A stretch of 37,356 nt of DNA, from positions 1 to 37,356 of the forward strand of contig WGMK01000043.1 in the NCBI GenBank assembly GCA_016125095.1, written 5' to 3'. Source of the DNA: Candidatus Hydrogenedens sp. (GTDB taxonomy: Bacteria; Hydrogenedentota; Hydrogenedentia; Hydrogenedentales; JAEUWI01). Below the pieces are notes generated by a model, which saw nothing but the letters and a program-made list of their open reading frames with translations, searched no databases and was not told the origin of the DNA. The first letter of the stretch is position 1; each line of letters starts with the position of its first letter. The position numbers and the translations under genes are program-made. Below are positions 17,412 through 25,967 of the stretch, in pieces.

Positions 17412-17546
17412 GCGCATGAGGGCCGCTACCCAATCGGAAGGTCCTCCGCTATCCGCGAATTACTTTGTGCGATCCAGCCGTTTGCGTTTTCCGTCTACGA
17501 GCCCTGTTTGGAAGGCGAAGACGGATTCTGCCCTACTGTGCTTTAG
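17412..17546 (+). pseudogene. relic of a dockerin-like C-terminal module
   Basis: This lies in a 376-base stretch (17296-17671) with no intact gene. One frame, open from TAA (17409) to TAG (17546), reads AHEGRYP...AIRELLCAIQPF...C...GEDGFCPTVL. It aligns in order and spacing with the tail of the two intact secreted proteins here (PHDSDY...SELLRLIQVYN...C...TEDGFCLPV). It has no start or upstream domain, and key residues are changed (ELLR to ELLC, FYN to FAF). I take it as the remnant of a lost gene. The rest of the stretch shows nothing else I can name. Confidence 0.55.
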
Positions 17547-17671
17547 GGTGTCTCATGGTCTGATGGAGTGCAAAAGCGGAGCCTGCTGCGCGTTGAATCC
17601 AACCCCGGCTCGCGAGGGTCAAAAGCTGCACTCGATGTCTGGGTCGCGCTTGGGGCGCAAGGGGAGCGGGC

Positions 17672-18865
17672 ATGAAACGCTGGAAGAAGCTGCTGCGGGG
17701 CGGCGTGGCATTGCTGATGGTATTGGTGTTCGCGAGCGTGCTGTTCCGCGGATTTCTGACGGGTCTTGCCATAGATGCCACCGTCGGGGCATTCGATCCG
17801 GCCAAGGCACCGCCCCCGCCGGATTATGCGCTGGAGTCTTCATGGGCCTCGCTGCCCGGAATAGAAGATCCGTCCGACCGTTTGCCGGATGGATTGGAAG
17901 AGATGGCCAGCCCTGCGCGCGAATTGGTAGATGTCTTCTACATCCACCCGACCGGATTCGCGGGCACGAGCAACTGGAATGCCGCATTGGGCGACGATAC
18001 TGGCATGGGTATTCCCACCTCGGTGATGCTGGCAGCGCAGGCGTCTGCTTTTAATGGCTGCGGTCAGGTGTATGCGCCGCAATACCGTGAGGCCAACCTC
18101 TTCGCATTCATGACGCCGCTGCTCGCGCCGAATCGTACGGATGGCTATCAGGCGCTCGACCTCGCCTATGAAGACGTAGCACGGGCCTTCGACTATTTTC
18201 TGGAGCACTACAGCAAGGGCAGGCCGTTTATCATCGCCAGCCACAGCCAGGGCACGCACCATGCGCTGCGGCTGCTGGGGGAAAAGGTCGAGGGCACGCA
18301 GCTCGTCGACCGTCTGATTGCTGCGTACGTCATCGGCTATGGCGTGCCCAAGGATTATTTCGGGCGGGTATTTCACGATATCCGGCCCTGCGAATCGCCT
18401 ACGCAAACGGGATGCATCATCACGTGGGATACGGCTTCCGAAAACCACGGGTTCCATGTGCCGCGCACCCATCGTTATCCGGACGGCTGGGAGTATTCAG
18501 GCGGCAAAGAGAGGTTGTGCATCAATCCGCTCACCTGGACCTCCGAGCCCGGCCGCGCGCCTGCGTCCGCTCACCGGGGAGCACTGAAGGCGAAGCTGGT
18601 CGACGCTTCCGTCGAACCGGATCGCCTCGAATTCCTCGGTCTGGCACCCGAATACACCTGGGCCGAATGCCACGATGGCCAACTCTGGATAGCGGACCAG
18701 CGGGGAACGCTATTCTACGATCGGCTCGGTATTTACCACCTGTTCGACGTCAACCTGTTCTGGCTGGACATCCGCGAGAATGCCCGCCTTCGCGCCGAGA
18801 CCTGGCTGCATGCGCATGGGCAGCTGCAAGGGGGCGACGCGCAGACGGACGACGCGCTCCTGTAG
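17672..18865 (+). CDS. DUF3089 family alpha/beta-hydrolase-like protein, membrane-anchored
   Basis: The 397-residue protein begins with a charged segment and one hydrophobic helix (ALLMVLVFASVLF), an uncleaved anchor or signal. The rest matches DUF3089: VDVFYIHPTGF, QASAFNGCGQVYAPQYREA, DVARAFDYFLEHY, then the nucleophile elbow ASHSQGTHH (Ser192) and YVIGYGVPKDYF. DUF3089 proteins are alpha/beta hydrolases; a natural substrate is not established. The first glycine of the usual GxSxG is serine here (SHSQG), as is common in this family. GGGGAG precedes the ATG. Confidence 0.85.
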   Translation: MKRWKKLLRGGVALLMVLVFASVLFRGFLTGLAIDATVGAFDPAKAPPPPDYALESSWASLPGIEDPSDRLPDGLEEMASPARELVDVFYIHPTGFAGTSNWNAALGDDTGMGIPTSVMLAAQASAFNGCGQVYAPQYREANLFAFMTPLLAPNRTDGYQALDLAYEDVARAFDYFLEHYSKGRPFIIASHSQGTHHALRLLGEKVEGTQLVDRLIAAYVIGYGVPKDYFGRVFHDIRPCESPTQTGCIITWDTASENHGFHVPRTHRYPDGWEYSGGKERLCINPLTWTSEPGRAPASAHRGALKAKLVDASVEPDRLEFLGLAPEYTWAECHDGQLWIADQRGTLFYDRLGIYHLFDVNLFWLDIRENARLRAETWLHAHGQLQGGDAQTDDALL

Positions 18866-18945
18866 ACTGGCGTATATAGCCGCGCGCGGACCGCATCGGA
18901 ATCTCCGTCCTCGCAGCGGCCGACTTGGACTGGGGAGGCTCGGCA

Positions 18946-19542
18946 ATGAGTTTGAAGGTCGTAGGCGCCGGACTGGGACGCACCGGTACGTTGTCGCTGA
19001 AGCATGCGCTCGAGCGGCTATTGGGGCAGCCGTGTTATCACATGGCCGAGGTCTTCGAACACCCGGAGCATGTGCCGCTGTGGCATGCGGCCGCGCGGGG
19101 TGAATTGGAGGACTGGTCGGAAATCTTCGGCGGATACGCTGCGGTGGTCGATTGGCCTGCCGGGTCTTTCTGGAAAGAGATTTCGGCGGCGTATCCCGAT
19201 GCGATCATTCTGCTCTCCACGCGCGATGCGGAGTCCTGGTGGGAAAGCGCGAGCAGCACCATCTTCCCCACGTCGATGAAGATGGAGGGGACGCCCTGGC
19301 ACGCCATGTTATCGGCGGTCTTTAGGGAGCGATTCACCCTTGAACTGGACAACTAGGAGGCGTGCATCGCGGCGTTCGAACGGCACTACGCCGAAGCGCG
19401 TGCCAACATCCCTGCGGACCGGCTGGTGGAGTGTCATCCGTCCGACGGCTGGGAGCCACTCTGCAGAGCGCTTAACCTTCCCGTTCCGGACGAGCCCTTT
19501 CCCCGCGTCAATACGCGCGAAGATTTTCAGTTCCGCCACTAA
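18946..19542 (+). pseudogene. sulfotransferase-like gene interrupted by an in-frame amber codon
   Basis: The frame starts at ATG 18946 after GGGGAGG and begins VVGAGLGRTGTLSLKHALE, the phosphosulfate-binding loop of the sulfotransferase family that includes PF17784. It contains IILLSTRDAESWWES. TAG at 19354-19356 stops it after 136 codons, yet the same frame continues for 61 codons to TAA (19540-19542) and gives the expected family C-terminus (ACIAAFERHYAEARANIP, DGWEPLCRALNLPVPDEPFP). Other genes here use TAG as a normal stop, so readthrough is not expected. It is either a recent pseudogene or a base-call error; the product otherwise is a short protein of 136 residues. Confidence 0.8.
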
Positions 19543-19562
19543 GCCCCCGTCAGGGGGTTCGG

Positions 19563-21443
19563 TCATTTCTCCACGGTAACAATCGTATGCGGCGGCACTT
19601 CGATTTCCCCGTTGGGCGCGGCCAGGGTGCGCGCAGCGTCGCCGCGGTTGTAAAGCAGCAGGTCCGTAGTGGTGACCGTCAGATACACCTGGTCCGCCTT
19701 GGCGTCGATAGAAGCCTCTGGCGAAAGCCCCGGCACGCCAAATGCCGCCGGATTCCGGATGATTTCCGCGAGCGCTTCGGATACCGAATCGGCCCGTATG
19801 CTGGTGCTCTGCAGGACGGCGCCATCACCCACGCGGATAGCGCGGGGTGCTGATTCTTCAGCCGCATTTACATCGCTGGCCTGTGAGAACAAGGGGGAAG
19901 GAAAGAGCGGTTCGCCCTCCGGGTTTGCGGGTGCCCAACCTTTCGGCACGATCAGCGTCATCCCCCGCTCTACCGCGCTTTGAATGGCGCGTGCGGTGTC
20001 GGATTCGGTGACCGGTCCGGAAGCCCACACAAAAACCTTCAGGGCATCGAGCGCGCCATCGGCGATGAGCTGCTCGTCTAGGTAATCCACATCGGCGATA
20101 TCGCGCAGATCATGCGCAATGCGGGTGCGGCCGCGTTTCAGGCCAAGGTCGGCCGAGGTGCGCGACCAGAAGAAGCCCGTTTCCACCACCGGCTCGCGGA
20201 TGCGCATCAGGTCGAGGTAGCGCTTGTAGGGCGCGCCGCGCTCGCCTTGCGGCGGATTGTCGTAGTGGAAAAGTTCCCACGCCCCGGAGGCCACGGCGTT
20301 GTAGATGCGCGCGGTGATGCCTGGCGTATCGACCGGACCCGCGGGTTCGTAGCCAAAGTAGGTGCCGTAGTGCCTGCAGGCCGTGCCGATGATGCGCGTG
20401 AGGTAGAAGTTCACCGCGTAGTCCGAGGCTTCGTTCGTAATGCGCATTCCGGCGCCGTAGCGCGCCACCATCTTCGATTGCGCCGTCATGTCGGCACCGA
20501 GTTCGGCGCCCGCGTCGCCACCGGTGCAGAGCAGGATGGGCACCTCGCGCGCAAGCTCGCGGGTCGTCGATACCCACCACTCGGCGTAGGCCGTCATCGA
20601 ACCCATGTACCACCGCGCCAGGTCGAGCCGCGCTCGCTTGGTATGGCTGTCGTCTGGCACAAACGGGGCAACGTCGTCGAATGATTCGAACTCGGTACTC
20701 CACGCGGCGTTGAGCGCCGCAATCGTTTCGTACTTCTCGCGCATCGCCCCGATGAAGTCGGCCTTGGCATAGCTATCGCCGCACCACCACCCAATATGCT
20801 GCGGATACTCGCCGTCCCATATCTGGGTCCATTCGTTGCCGCCCGCCGTAAAGATCGATTCGCCGAATACGCCGCTGATGCCCAGCAGCAAGGACTGCAT
20901 ATCGCCCTGATCGTAGTGGGCGAAGAACCGCGTCAGCCAGGCGCGGATGCGCGGCTTGAGGTGCGGATTCCAAATGGACTGATCGCGCGTTACATCGCCC
21001 GTCGCCAGGTCGACCGCGAAGACCGATTCGCCCGATTCCTTGAACCATGGCGGCGTGGCATAAGCCGGGCCCGCGATGAGAAACGGCACCCATTTCAGTC
21101 CGTGCTCCTTAAAGGCGGCCAATTCGGCATCGTAGAAGGTGGGGTCCCACACGCCTTCCTCAGGCTCGAGCAGCATCCATTTCACATAGGGCTCGAAGGC
21201 CGTTACGCCGTGTTCCCGGTACAGCGGGCCGTGCGCCTGCCAGTGGGCCTGCACCTTCTCCGGTCCGCCCCGCAATTCCCAGCGCTCTTGAAACGCCGCG
21301 CGCGCCGATTCGAGATCATTCACCTGCCATCCGACATCGTTGCCCACGGAGACCACCATGGGCTGGCCCGGCTCGAACGCGGCGGCATCGAGACCAGTCG
21401 CCACAAGCGCGAGCGCGTTAATAAGTGCAAGATGAACGAGCAT
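19563..21443 (-). CDS. exported beta-galactosidase-like glycoside hydrolase (GH42-like)
   Basis: The 626-residue protein has a signal peptide (MLVHLALINALALVATGLDA) and a TIM barrel with GH42 features. FEPYVKWMLLEPEEGVWD is at 83-100, GLKWVPFLIAGPAYATPPWF at 115-134, a GVFGES segment holds a candidate acid/base Glu195, and ALNAAWSTEFESFDDV is typical of the family. A Rossmann-like middle domain (IADGALDALKVFVWASG) and a C-terminal beta domain follow. It probably removes sugars from plant- or algal-type glycans; the substrate is inferred. The start at 21443 has GGAG 7 bases upstream; an open frame reaching 21701 runs through the terminator of the upstream gene and is rejected. Confidence 0.82.
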   Translation of the reverse strand: MLVHLALINALALVATGLDAAAFEPGQPMVVSVGNDVGWQVNDLESARAAFQERWELRGGPEKVQAHWQAHGPLYREHGVTAFEPYVKWMLLEPEEGVWDPTFYDAELAAFKEHGLKWVPFLIAGPAYATPPWFKESGESVFAVDLATGDVTRDQSIWNPHLKPRIRAWLTRFFAHYDQGDMQSLLLGISGVFGESIFTAGGNEWTQIWDGEYPQHIGWWCGDSYAKADFIGAMREKYETIAALNAAWSTEFESFDDVAPFVPDDSHTKRARLDLARWYMGSMTAYAEWWVSTTRELAREVPILLCTGGDAGAELGADMTAQSKMVARYGAGMRITNEASDYAVNFYLTRIIGTACRHYGTYFGYEPAGPVDTPGITARIYNAVASGAWELFHYDNPPQGERGAPYKRYLDLMRIREPVVETGFFWSRTSADLGLKRGRTRIAHDLRDIADVDYLDEQLIADGALDALKVFVWASGPVTESDTARAIQSAVERGMTLIVPKGWAPANPEGEPLFPSPLFSQASDVNAAEESAPRAIRVGDGAVLQSTSIRADSVSEALAEIIRNPAAFGVPGLSPEASIDAKADQVYLTVTTTDLLLYNRGDAARTLAAPNGEIEVPPHTIVTVEK

Positions 21444-21559
21444 GAGTTTTCTCCGCCTTGGTTTAAGTTGAAGTGTCGCCCATGTGTTTGGCACTCGCTC
21501 AAAAACGCAGCGTAGCGCAGGTTGTATTTCCAGTGCACGATTGGCCTGCTTGCCGCTCC

Positions 21560-21595
21560 AAAAAAAAACGCCGGCAGGCGCGCGGCCTGCCGGCG
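21560..21595 (-). terminator. rho-independent terminator of the DUF1080 gene
   Basis: On the minus strand the arms CGCCGGCAGG and CCTGCCGGCG form a perfect 10-base stem with a 7-base loop, followed directly by eight or nine T. It begins about 20 bases after the DUF1080 stop, so the downstream glycosidase gene is a separate transcript. Confidence 0.93.
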
Positions 21596-21615
21596 GAATC
21601 GCTAGGCGGTATTGA

Positions 21616-22485
21616 TTAGTCCTGCAATTCGCGGATCCAGATATTGCGGAAGCGTACCGGATTGCCGTGGTCCTGCAGCTGAATCGGGCCCTTGTCGCCA
21701 TGCGGCACGTAATGCGTCACCGCGTGTCCGCCGTTCCAGCCCGTGCCGCCCGAGAGCCGCACGTGGTCCTGCACCAGCACGCCATTGTGCAGCACGGTGA
21801 ACGTCGCGCGCTTCACCACCTTGTCGCCCTCGAAAACAGGCCGATGGAAAATGATGTCGTAGATCTGCCATTCGCCCGGCTTGCGCGAGGCATTCACCAG
21901 CGGCTTGCTGCGGCCATACAGCGCCGAAGCCTGGCCGTCGGGGTAGGTCGTGTTGCCGTAGGAATCCAACACCTGCACCTCGTACTGCCCCATGAGGAAT
22001 ACGCCGCTGTTGCCCCGGCCCTGGCCCTCGCCCTCCACATGCGACGGCGTCGCGAATTCGACATGCAGCTGGCACGAGCCGAATTCCTGCTTCGACTGAA
22101 TCATCCCCGAATCCGGCGTCGGATACATCGCGCCGTCCTTCATCAGCCACTTCGTCGGCTCGCCCTCGGTGGTCGAAGTCCAGGCATCCAGCCCCGAGCC
22201 GTCGAACAACACCACCGCATCCGAAGGCGCTGTGCCCGGGGTCTCCTGCGTGCTCGCCGTGCCGGGCGTCACAATCGGCGGCTGCGGCTGCTTCGCCGGG
22301 TCCGTCTCATGCACCAGGATGCCGTCGATGGTCATATACGTGACCTCTTCGTCCTCCCCCTTGTCGTTCTTCTCGATCTTCGTCCACTCCTCAATTACCG
22401 GCTTCTTAAACTCCCCCGCCGCACCGAACGCCACCGACGCAGCCAGCAGCCCGCACGCAGCCACACCCAACTGAATCCCACGCAT
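21616..22485 (-). CDS. exported DUF1080 (3-keto-disaccharide hydrolase fold) protein
   Basis: The 289-residue protein has a signal peptide (MRGIQLGVAACGLLAASVAFGA), then about 75 low-complexity or unassigned residues. A DUF1080 jelly-roll domain follows (about 90-289): VVLFDGSGLDAW, RGNSGVFLMGQYEVQVLDSYGN, PGEWQIYDIIFHRP and PIQLQDHGNPVRFRNIWIREL. This is the concanavalin-like domain abundant in planctomycetes and relatives; some members hydrolyse 3-keto-glycosides. GAGGAGA precedes ATG 22485; upstream in-frame starts have no ribosome site. It ends in its own terminator, and the neighbouring glycosidase suggests a carbohydrate role. Confidence 0.87.
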   Translation of the reverse strand: MRGIQLGVAACGLLAASVAFGAAGEFKKPVIEEWTKIEKNDKGEDEEVTYMTIDGILVHETDPAKQPQPPIVTPGTASTQETPGTAPSDAVVLFDGSGLDAWTSTTEGEPTKWLMKDGAMYPTPDSGMIQSKQEFGSCQLHVEFATPSHVEGEGQGRGNSGVFLMGQYEVQVLDSYGNTTYPDGQASALYGRSKPLVNASRKPGEWQIYDIIFHRPVFEGDKVVKRATFTVLHNGVLVQDHVRLSGGTGWNGGHAVTHYVPHGDKGPIQLQDHGNPVRFRNIWIRELQD

Positions 22486-22700
22486 CACGCAATCTCCTCT
22501 GGCCGAAACCGGCCCGCAAAAAAGTCCGCAACAATCCCGCCAGTGTAGCCGCCACAGAAGCGATTTGCGAGTGGGGGCGCGAGCCATCCTTGTGATACCT
22601 TGATAGCCATCGTTCAATCAGGTTTATGGCTAGAGATCTTGGCAGAAAGAGGGGCAAAGGCCCCCTGTAATGCCTCAACCCTTGTAGGTGATACGCGTTC

Positions 22701-24677
22701 GTGAATCGTGCCCAGTATTCAGATTCCATCGACTCATTCCTTCAGCGTTTGCCCGACGAGATCCTTGGGCTACTCTTGTCCTCCAACCAGTTTGCCGTAG
22801 AGCAAGCCCAACGTACGGCGTGGCAAGTCGAGATTCAGGTACTGAAGCAACAGCTTGCGGGAATGAAGGGAAAGGTCTACTTCGAATTCTCCATTCCTCG
22901 AATGGGTCGGCGTGCGGACGTAATCCTGCTGATTGATTCGATCCTCTTCGTCATCGAGTTCAAGGTTGGTGAAGATAAGTTCCCCAGCCACGCGATCGAT
23001 CAAGTATGTGACTACGCACTTGATCTGAAGCACTTTCATGAGTCGAGTCACGAGAAGCTTATGGTGCCGATTCTGGTGTCTACAGCCGCCGCAGATTGCG
23101 TATTCGAAGTCAAGATGTCTAGTCAGGAGGACGGACTCTTCGAGCCGGTGTGCTCTTCCCCCGCGCAACTTCGCGGAGTTTTGGAGACCTTTGTCGGGTT
23201 GGATGCGACTTCGCCAATCGACCTAGATGCGTGGGAGGCTGGGCGATATAGTCCAACTCCTACCATTATCGAAGCAGCGCGAGCATTGTATGGCGGGCAT
23301 TCGGTCGAGGAGATTTCTCGTAGCGACGCAGATGCAACTAACCTTGCGGTGACCTCGGAAACACTTGGGACCATTATCGAGAACGCGAGGCTAAATCGAG
23401 AAAAAGTCGTTTGCTTCGTTACGGGTGTGCCAGGCGCCGGTAAGACACTGGTCGGACTCAATATTGCCAATTCTCACCGCCACGAGTCTGACAGCTACAG
23501 TGTATTTCTCTCTGGCAACGGTCCGCTCGTAAGTGTTTTGTGCGAGGCGTTGACCAGAGATAAGGTTGCTCAGGCCGCCGCGAAGGGCGGCGACAAGAAA
23601 AAGAAATCTTCCGTTAAATCCGAAGTCAAGGCGTTTATTCAAAACGTACATCATTTTCGAGATGAATGTCTCTTAGATGACGAGAAGCCGCCCGTAGAGC
23701 ATGTGGCGCTTTTTGATGAGGCGCAACGGGCGTGGAACGTCAAACAAACGGCGAGCTTCATGAAGCGAAAAAAGGGGCGCGCTGATTTCAATATTTCTGA
23801 GCCAGAGTTTCTCATTTCCTGCATGGACCGACATCGGGATTGGGCGGTCGTGGTTTGCCTGGTTGGTGGTGGACAGGAGATCAATACAGGTGAAGCGGGA
23901 ATCAGTGAGTGGCTGGATGCCATCAAGCGTGCATTCCCCGATTGGCATGTGTACATATCGCCGCAACTTAACGACCGAGAATACGCCGCTGGCAAGGCCC
24001 TCGAACGTCTTAAGGGTCATACAAGACTGTACCTGAGGCAAGAGCTTCACCTTGGCGTGTCTCTCCGGTCGTTTCGTGCCGAGAATGTCTCCAAGCTGGT
24101 GAAGGAAATCTTGGATCAGGAATTTCACGACGCCCGCTCAACGCTAAGCTCGATCGACGGGCGATACCCGATCGTCATTACGCGAAATATCGCCGCGGCA
24201 AAAGATTGGGTCCGGCATAAAGCCCGGGGGACTGAGCGGTATGGTTTAATTGTTTCGTCCCAGGCAGAGCGCCTGAAGCCACACGCAATTCACGTACGCG
24301 CACCAATAGACCCAATTCACTGGTTTCTTGACCCTAAGAGCGATACGCGTTCGTCCTACTACATGGAAGATGTCGCGACCGAATTCCATATTCAAGGCCT
24401 CGAACTGGATTGGGCATGTGTCGCATGGGATGCCGACTTTCGCTTCACGAACGCGGGGTGGGAGCATTGGTCTTTCCGCGGTAATCGATGGAATCGAATT
24501 CGCAAGGCAGAGCGACAGACCTACCTAAAGAATGCGTATCGCGTTCTGCTTACGCGGGCGCGGCAAGGGATGGTGATCGTCGTGCCAACTGGCGATCAGC
24601 TAGATCGGACGCGGGATCCCGCCTATTACGATGCTACCTACGATTGTTTGAAGAAGATAGGGTTCCCGGAAATCTAG
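22701..24677 (+). CDS. DUF2075 helicase-like ATPase fused to a PD-(D/E)XK nuclease-like domain
   Basis: The 658-residue protein starts at GTG 22701; a TGA only 12 bases upstream in frame excludes a longer form. The N-terminal part (about 40-130) has the PD-(D/E)XK pattern: D73, E86-F-K88 in FVIEFK, then QVCDY (Q101/Y105). The ATPase part has Walker A TGVPGAGKT (241-249), Walker B ALFDEAQ (DEAQ 339-342), a motif V-like HIQGLELDWACV, and motif VI NAYRVLLTRAR with an arginine finger. This is superfamily-1-type helicase logic. No partner gene is adjacent. Its codons are visibly less GC-rich than the neighbours', which suggests transfer; a role in defence or repair is inferred. Confidence 0.88.
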   Translation: MNRAQYSDSIDSFLQRLPDEILGLLLSSNQFAVEQAQRTAWQVEIQVLKQQLAGMKGKVYFEFSIPRMGRRADVILLIDSILFVIEFKVGEDKFPSHAIDQVCDYALDLKHFHESSHEKLMVPILVSTAAADCVFEVKMSSQEDGLFEPVCSSPAQLRGVLETFVGLDATSPIDLDAWEAGRYSPTPTIIEAARALYGGHSVEEISRSDADATNLAVTSETLGTIIENARLNREKVVCFVTGVPGAGKTLVGLNIANSHRHESDSYSVFLSGNGPLVSVLCEALTRDKVAQAAAKGGDKKKKSSVKSEVKAFIQNVHHFRDECLLDDEKPPVEHVALFDEAQRAWNVKQTASFMKRKKGRADFNISEPEFLISCMDRHRDWAVVVCLVGGGQEINTGEAGISEWLDAIKRAFPDWHVYISPQLNDREYAAGKALERLKGHTRLYLRQELHLGVSLRSFRAENVSKLVKEILDQEFHDARSTLSSIDGRYPIVITRNIAAAKDWVRHKARGTERYGLIVSSQAERLKPHAIHVRAPIDPIHWFLDPKSDTRSSYYMEDVATEFHIQGLELDWACVAWDADFRFTNAGWEHWSFRGNRWNRIRKAERQTYLKNAYRVLLTRARQGMVIVVPTGDQLDRTRDPAYYDATYDCLKKIGFPEI

Positions 24678-24828
24678 AGAAATCGGCGTTCCGATGTGTC
24701 CCTTTTTAGCGTGATTGGAGCGATCCAATTCGACCCAGGTCATGACCCTGGGGTGTCTGGGCATCAGAGAGTTTCACTAAGGGCTGTGTGGACGAGGAGA
24801 CGAACCCAGGTTAATGCGTCGCCCATTT

Positions 24829-24899
24829 AGGGCTAGAAAGAGTGCCCTCGTCCTAGGGCTTACGCCCTAGGCTATGGCTAGGCCGGCCCTTTGGGCCTA
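24829..24899. repeat. cluster of three small palindromes (REP-like element)
   Basis: Three hairpins follow one another: AGGGC...GCCCT (24829-24847), CCTAGGGC-TTAC-GCCCTAGG (24852-24871, perfect 8-base arms), and TAGGCC...GGCCTA (24879-24899, with nested GGCCC-TTT-GGGCC). I know very similar palindromes as dispersed intergenic repeats in planctomycetes, acidobacteria and relatives, but copy number cannot be judged from one window. The remainder of the 387-base gap (24678-25064) shows no gene. Confidence 0.6.
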
Positions 24900-25064
24900 A
24901 CTCAATTAACACCAAGTTCATTATGCCCCCGGGCAAGGCGATTATATGGGGTGTAGTGCTCTCGCTTTGAGCCCCCCCGCGTAATGCTCGAATAATGTTC
25001 CTCCCGCTAAGATCCGCCGCATAGGGGCCGCGTTGTGCCGGCCTTGGCAGGAGGATTTCTGACG

Positions 25065-25823
25065 ATGAACACGCTGAGTGAAGAACGCGCGAGCAAGGTT
25101 CCGGAAGTGACGCTGGCATTTTGGGCCATCAAGATTGCGGCGACGACGCTGGGGGAGACGGCGGGGGATGCGGTGTCGATGTCGCTGGACCTGGGGTATC
25201 TGGTCGGCACGCTGATATTCAGCGCGATTTTTATCGCGGCGGTGCTGGTGCAAATCCGCGCGGTGCGGTTTCATCCGGTCTTGTATTGGGCGACGATTAT
25301 TGCCACGACGACGCTGGGCACGACCATCGCGGACTTCGCGGATCGTTCGCTGGGCATCGGGTATGCGGGCGGCACGCTGCTGCTGGCGTCGCTGGTGGTC
25401 GCGTCGCTCGCGGTGTGGTACAAGACGCTCGGCACCATCTCGGTGGCCAGCGTGCGGTCGCCAGCCTCGGAGGCGTTCTACTGGGTGACCATCATGTTTT
25501 CGCAGACCCTGGGCACGGCGCTGGGCGATTGGACGGCGGATGCGCCGGCCTTGGGCTATTCGGGCAGTGCGGTCATTTTCGGGGCGGCGCTGGCCGTGGT
25601 GGCAGCGTGCTATTTTTGGACCCGTATTTCGCACACCACGCTTTTCTGGGCGGCGTTTATTCTCACCCGGCCGCTGGGCGCCGTGGTGGGCGACTTGATG
25701 GACAAGCCCCTGGACGAGGGCGGGTTCGCGATGAGCCGCTTCACGGCCTCGGCTGCGCTGCTCGCCTTCATCGCCGTCGGTCTGGTCGCCTTTCCGCATC
25801 GCGCGGCAAAGCAGGCGCACTGA
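25065..25823 (+). CDS. polytopic membrane protein with four internal repeats (COG4705-like)
   Basis: The 252-residue protein has about eight membrane helices. A motif [FY]W-x(13)-LG-x(4)-D-type occurs four times: FWAIKIAATTLGETAGD (19-35), YWATIIATTTLGTTIAD (74-90), YWVTIMFSQTLGTALGD (139-155) and FWAAFILTRPLGAVVGD (194-210). Each is followed by an LGY-like turn and a second helix. The 55/65/55 spacing suggests a doubled two-repeat unit. The conserved membrane aspartates suggest ion or solute transport (inference). It resembles an uncharacterised membrane family (COG4705). AGGAGG lies 10 bases before ATG 25065. Confidence 0.78.
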   Translation: MNTLSEERASKVPEVTLAFWAIKIAATTLGETAGDAVSMSLDLGYLVGTLIFSAIFIAAVLVQIRAVRFHPVLYWATIIATTTLGTTIADFADRSLGIGYAGGTLLLASLVVASLAVWYKTLGTISVASVRSPASEAFYWVTIMFSQTLGTALGDWTADAPALGYSGSAVIFGAALAVVAACYFWTRISHTTLFWAAFILTRPLGAVVGDLMDKPLDEGGFAMSRFTASAALLAFIAVGLVAFPHRAAKQAH

Positions 25824-25967
25824 ATTCCCGTCTCCGCCCCAAGCTAGGAATCCCCGGCGGTGTCTGCTAGAGTGGGGCGTTGCCGCTTTGGGCGGCGCGA
25901 CGCACCGGAAACGCGGTCGTTCTGCGTTCTTTTTTTGGGCGCGGCCGGCGCGGTGCAGGAGGCTGAG

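Noticed and set aside
17416..18054. Plus-strand open frame overlapping the dockerin relic and the DUF3089 start
   Set aside because: It runs in another frame than either, has no start signal, and the DUF3089 frame is strongly supported.
19354..19356. TAG as a recoded sense codon (pyrrolysine or suppressed amber)
   Set aside because: TAG ends several intact genes in this window, for instance those ending at 8356, 8639 and 24677, so general recoding is not in use.
22652..22671. Small hairpin (GGGGC-AAAG-GCCCC) before the helicase gene
   Set aside because: The stem is only five bases with no T-run, so it is too weak to call a terminator or attenuator.
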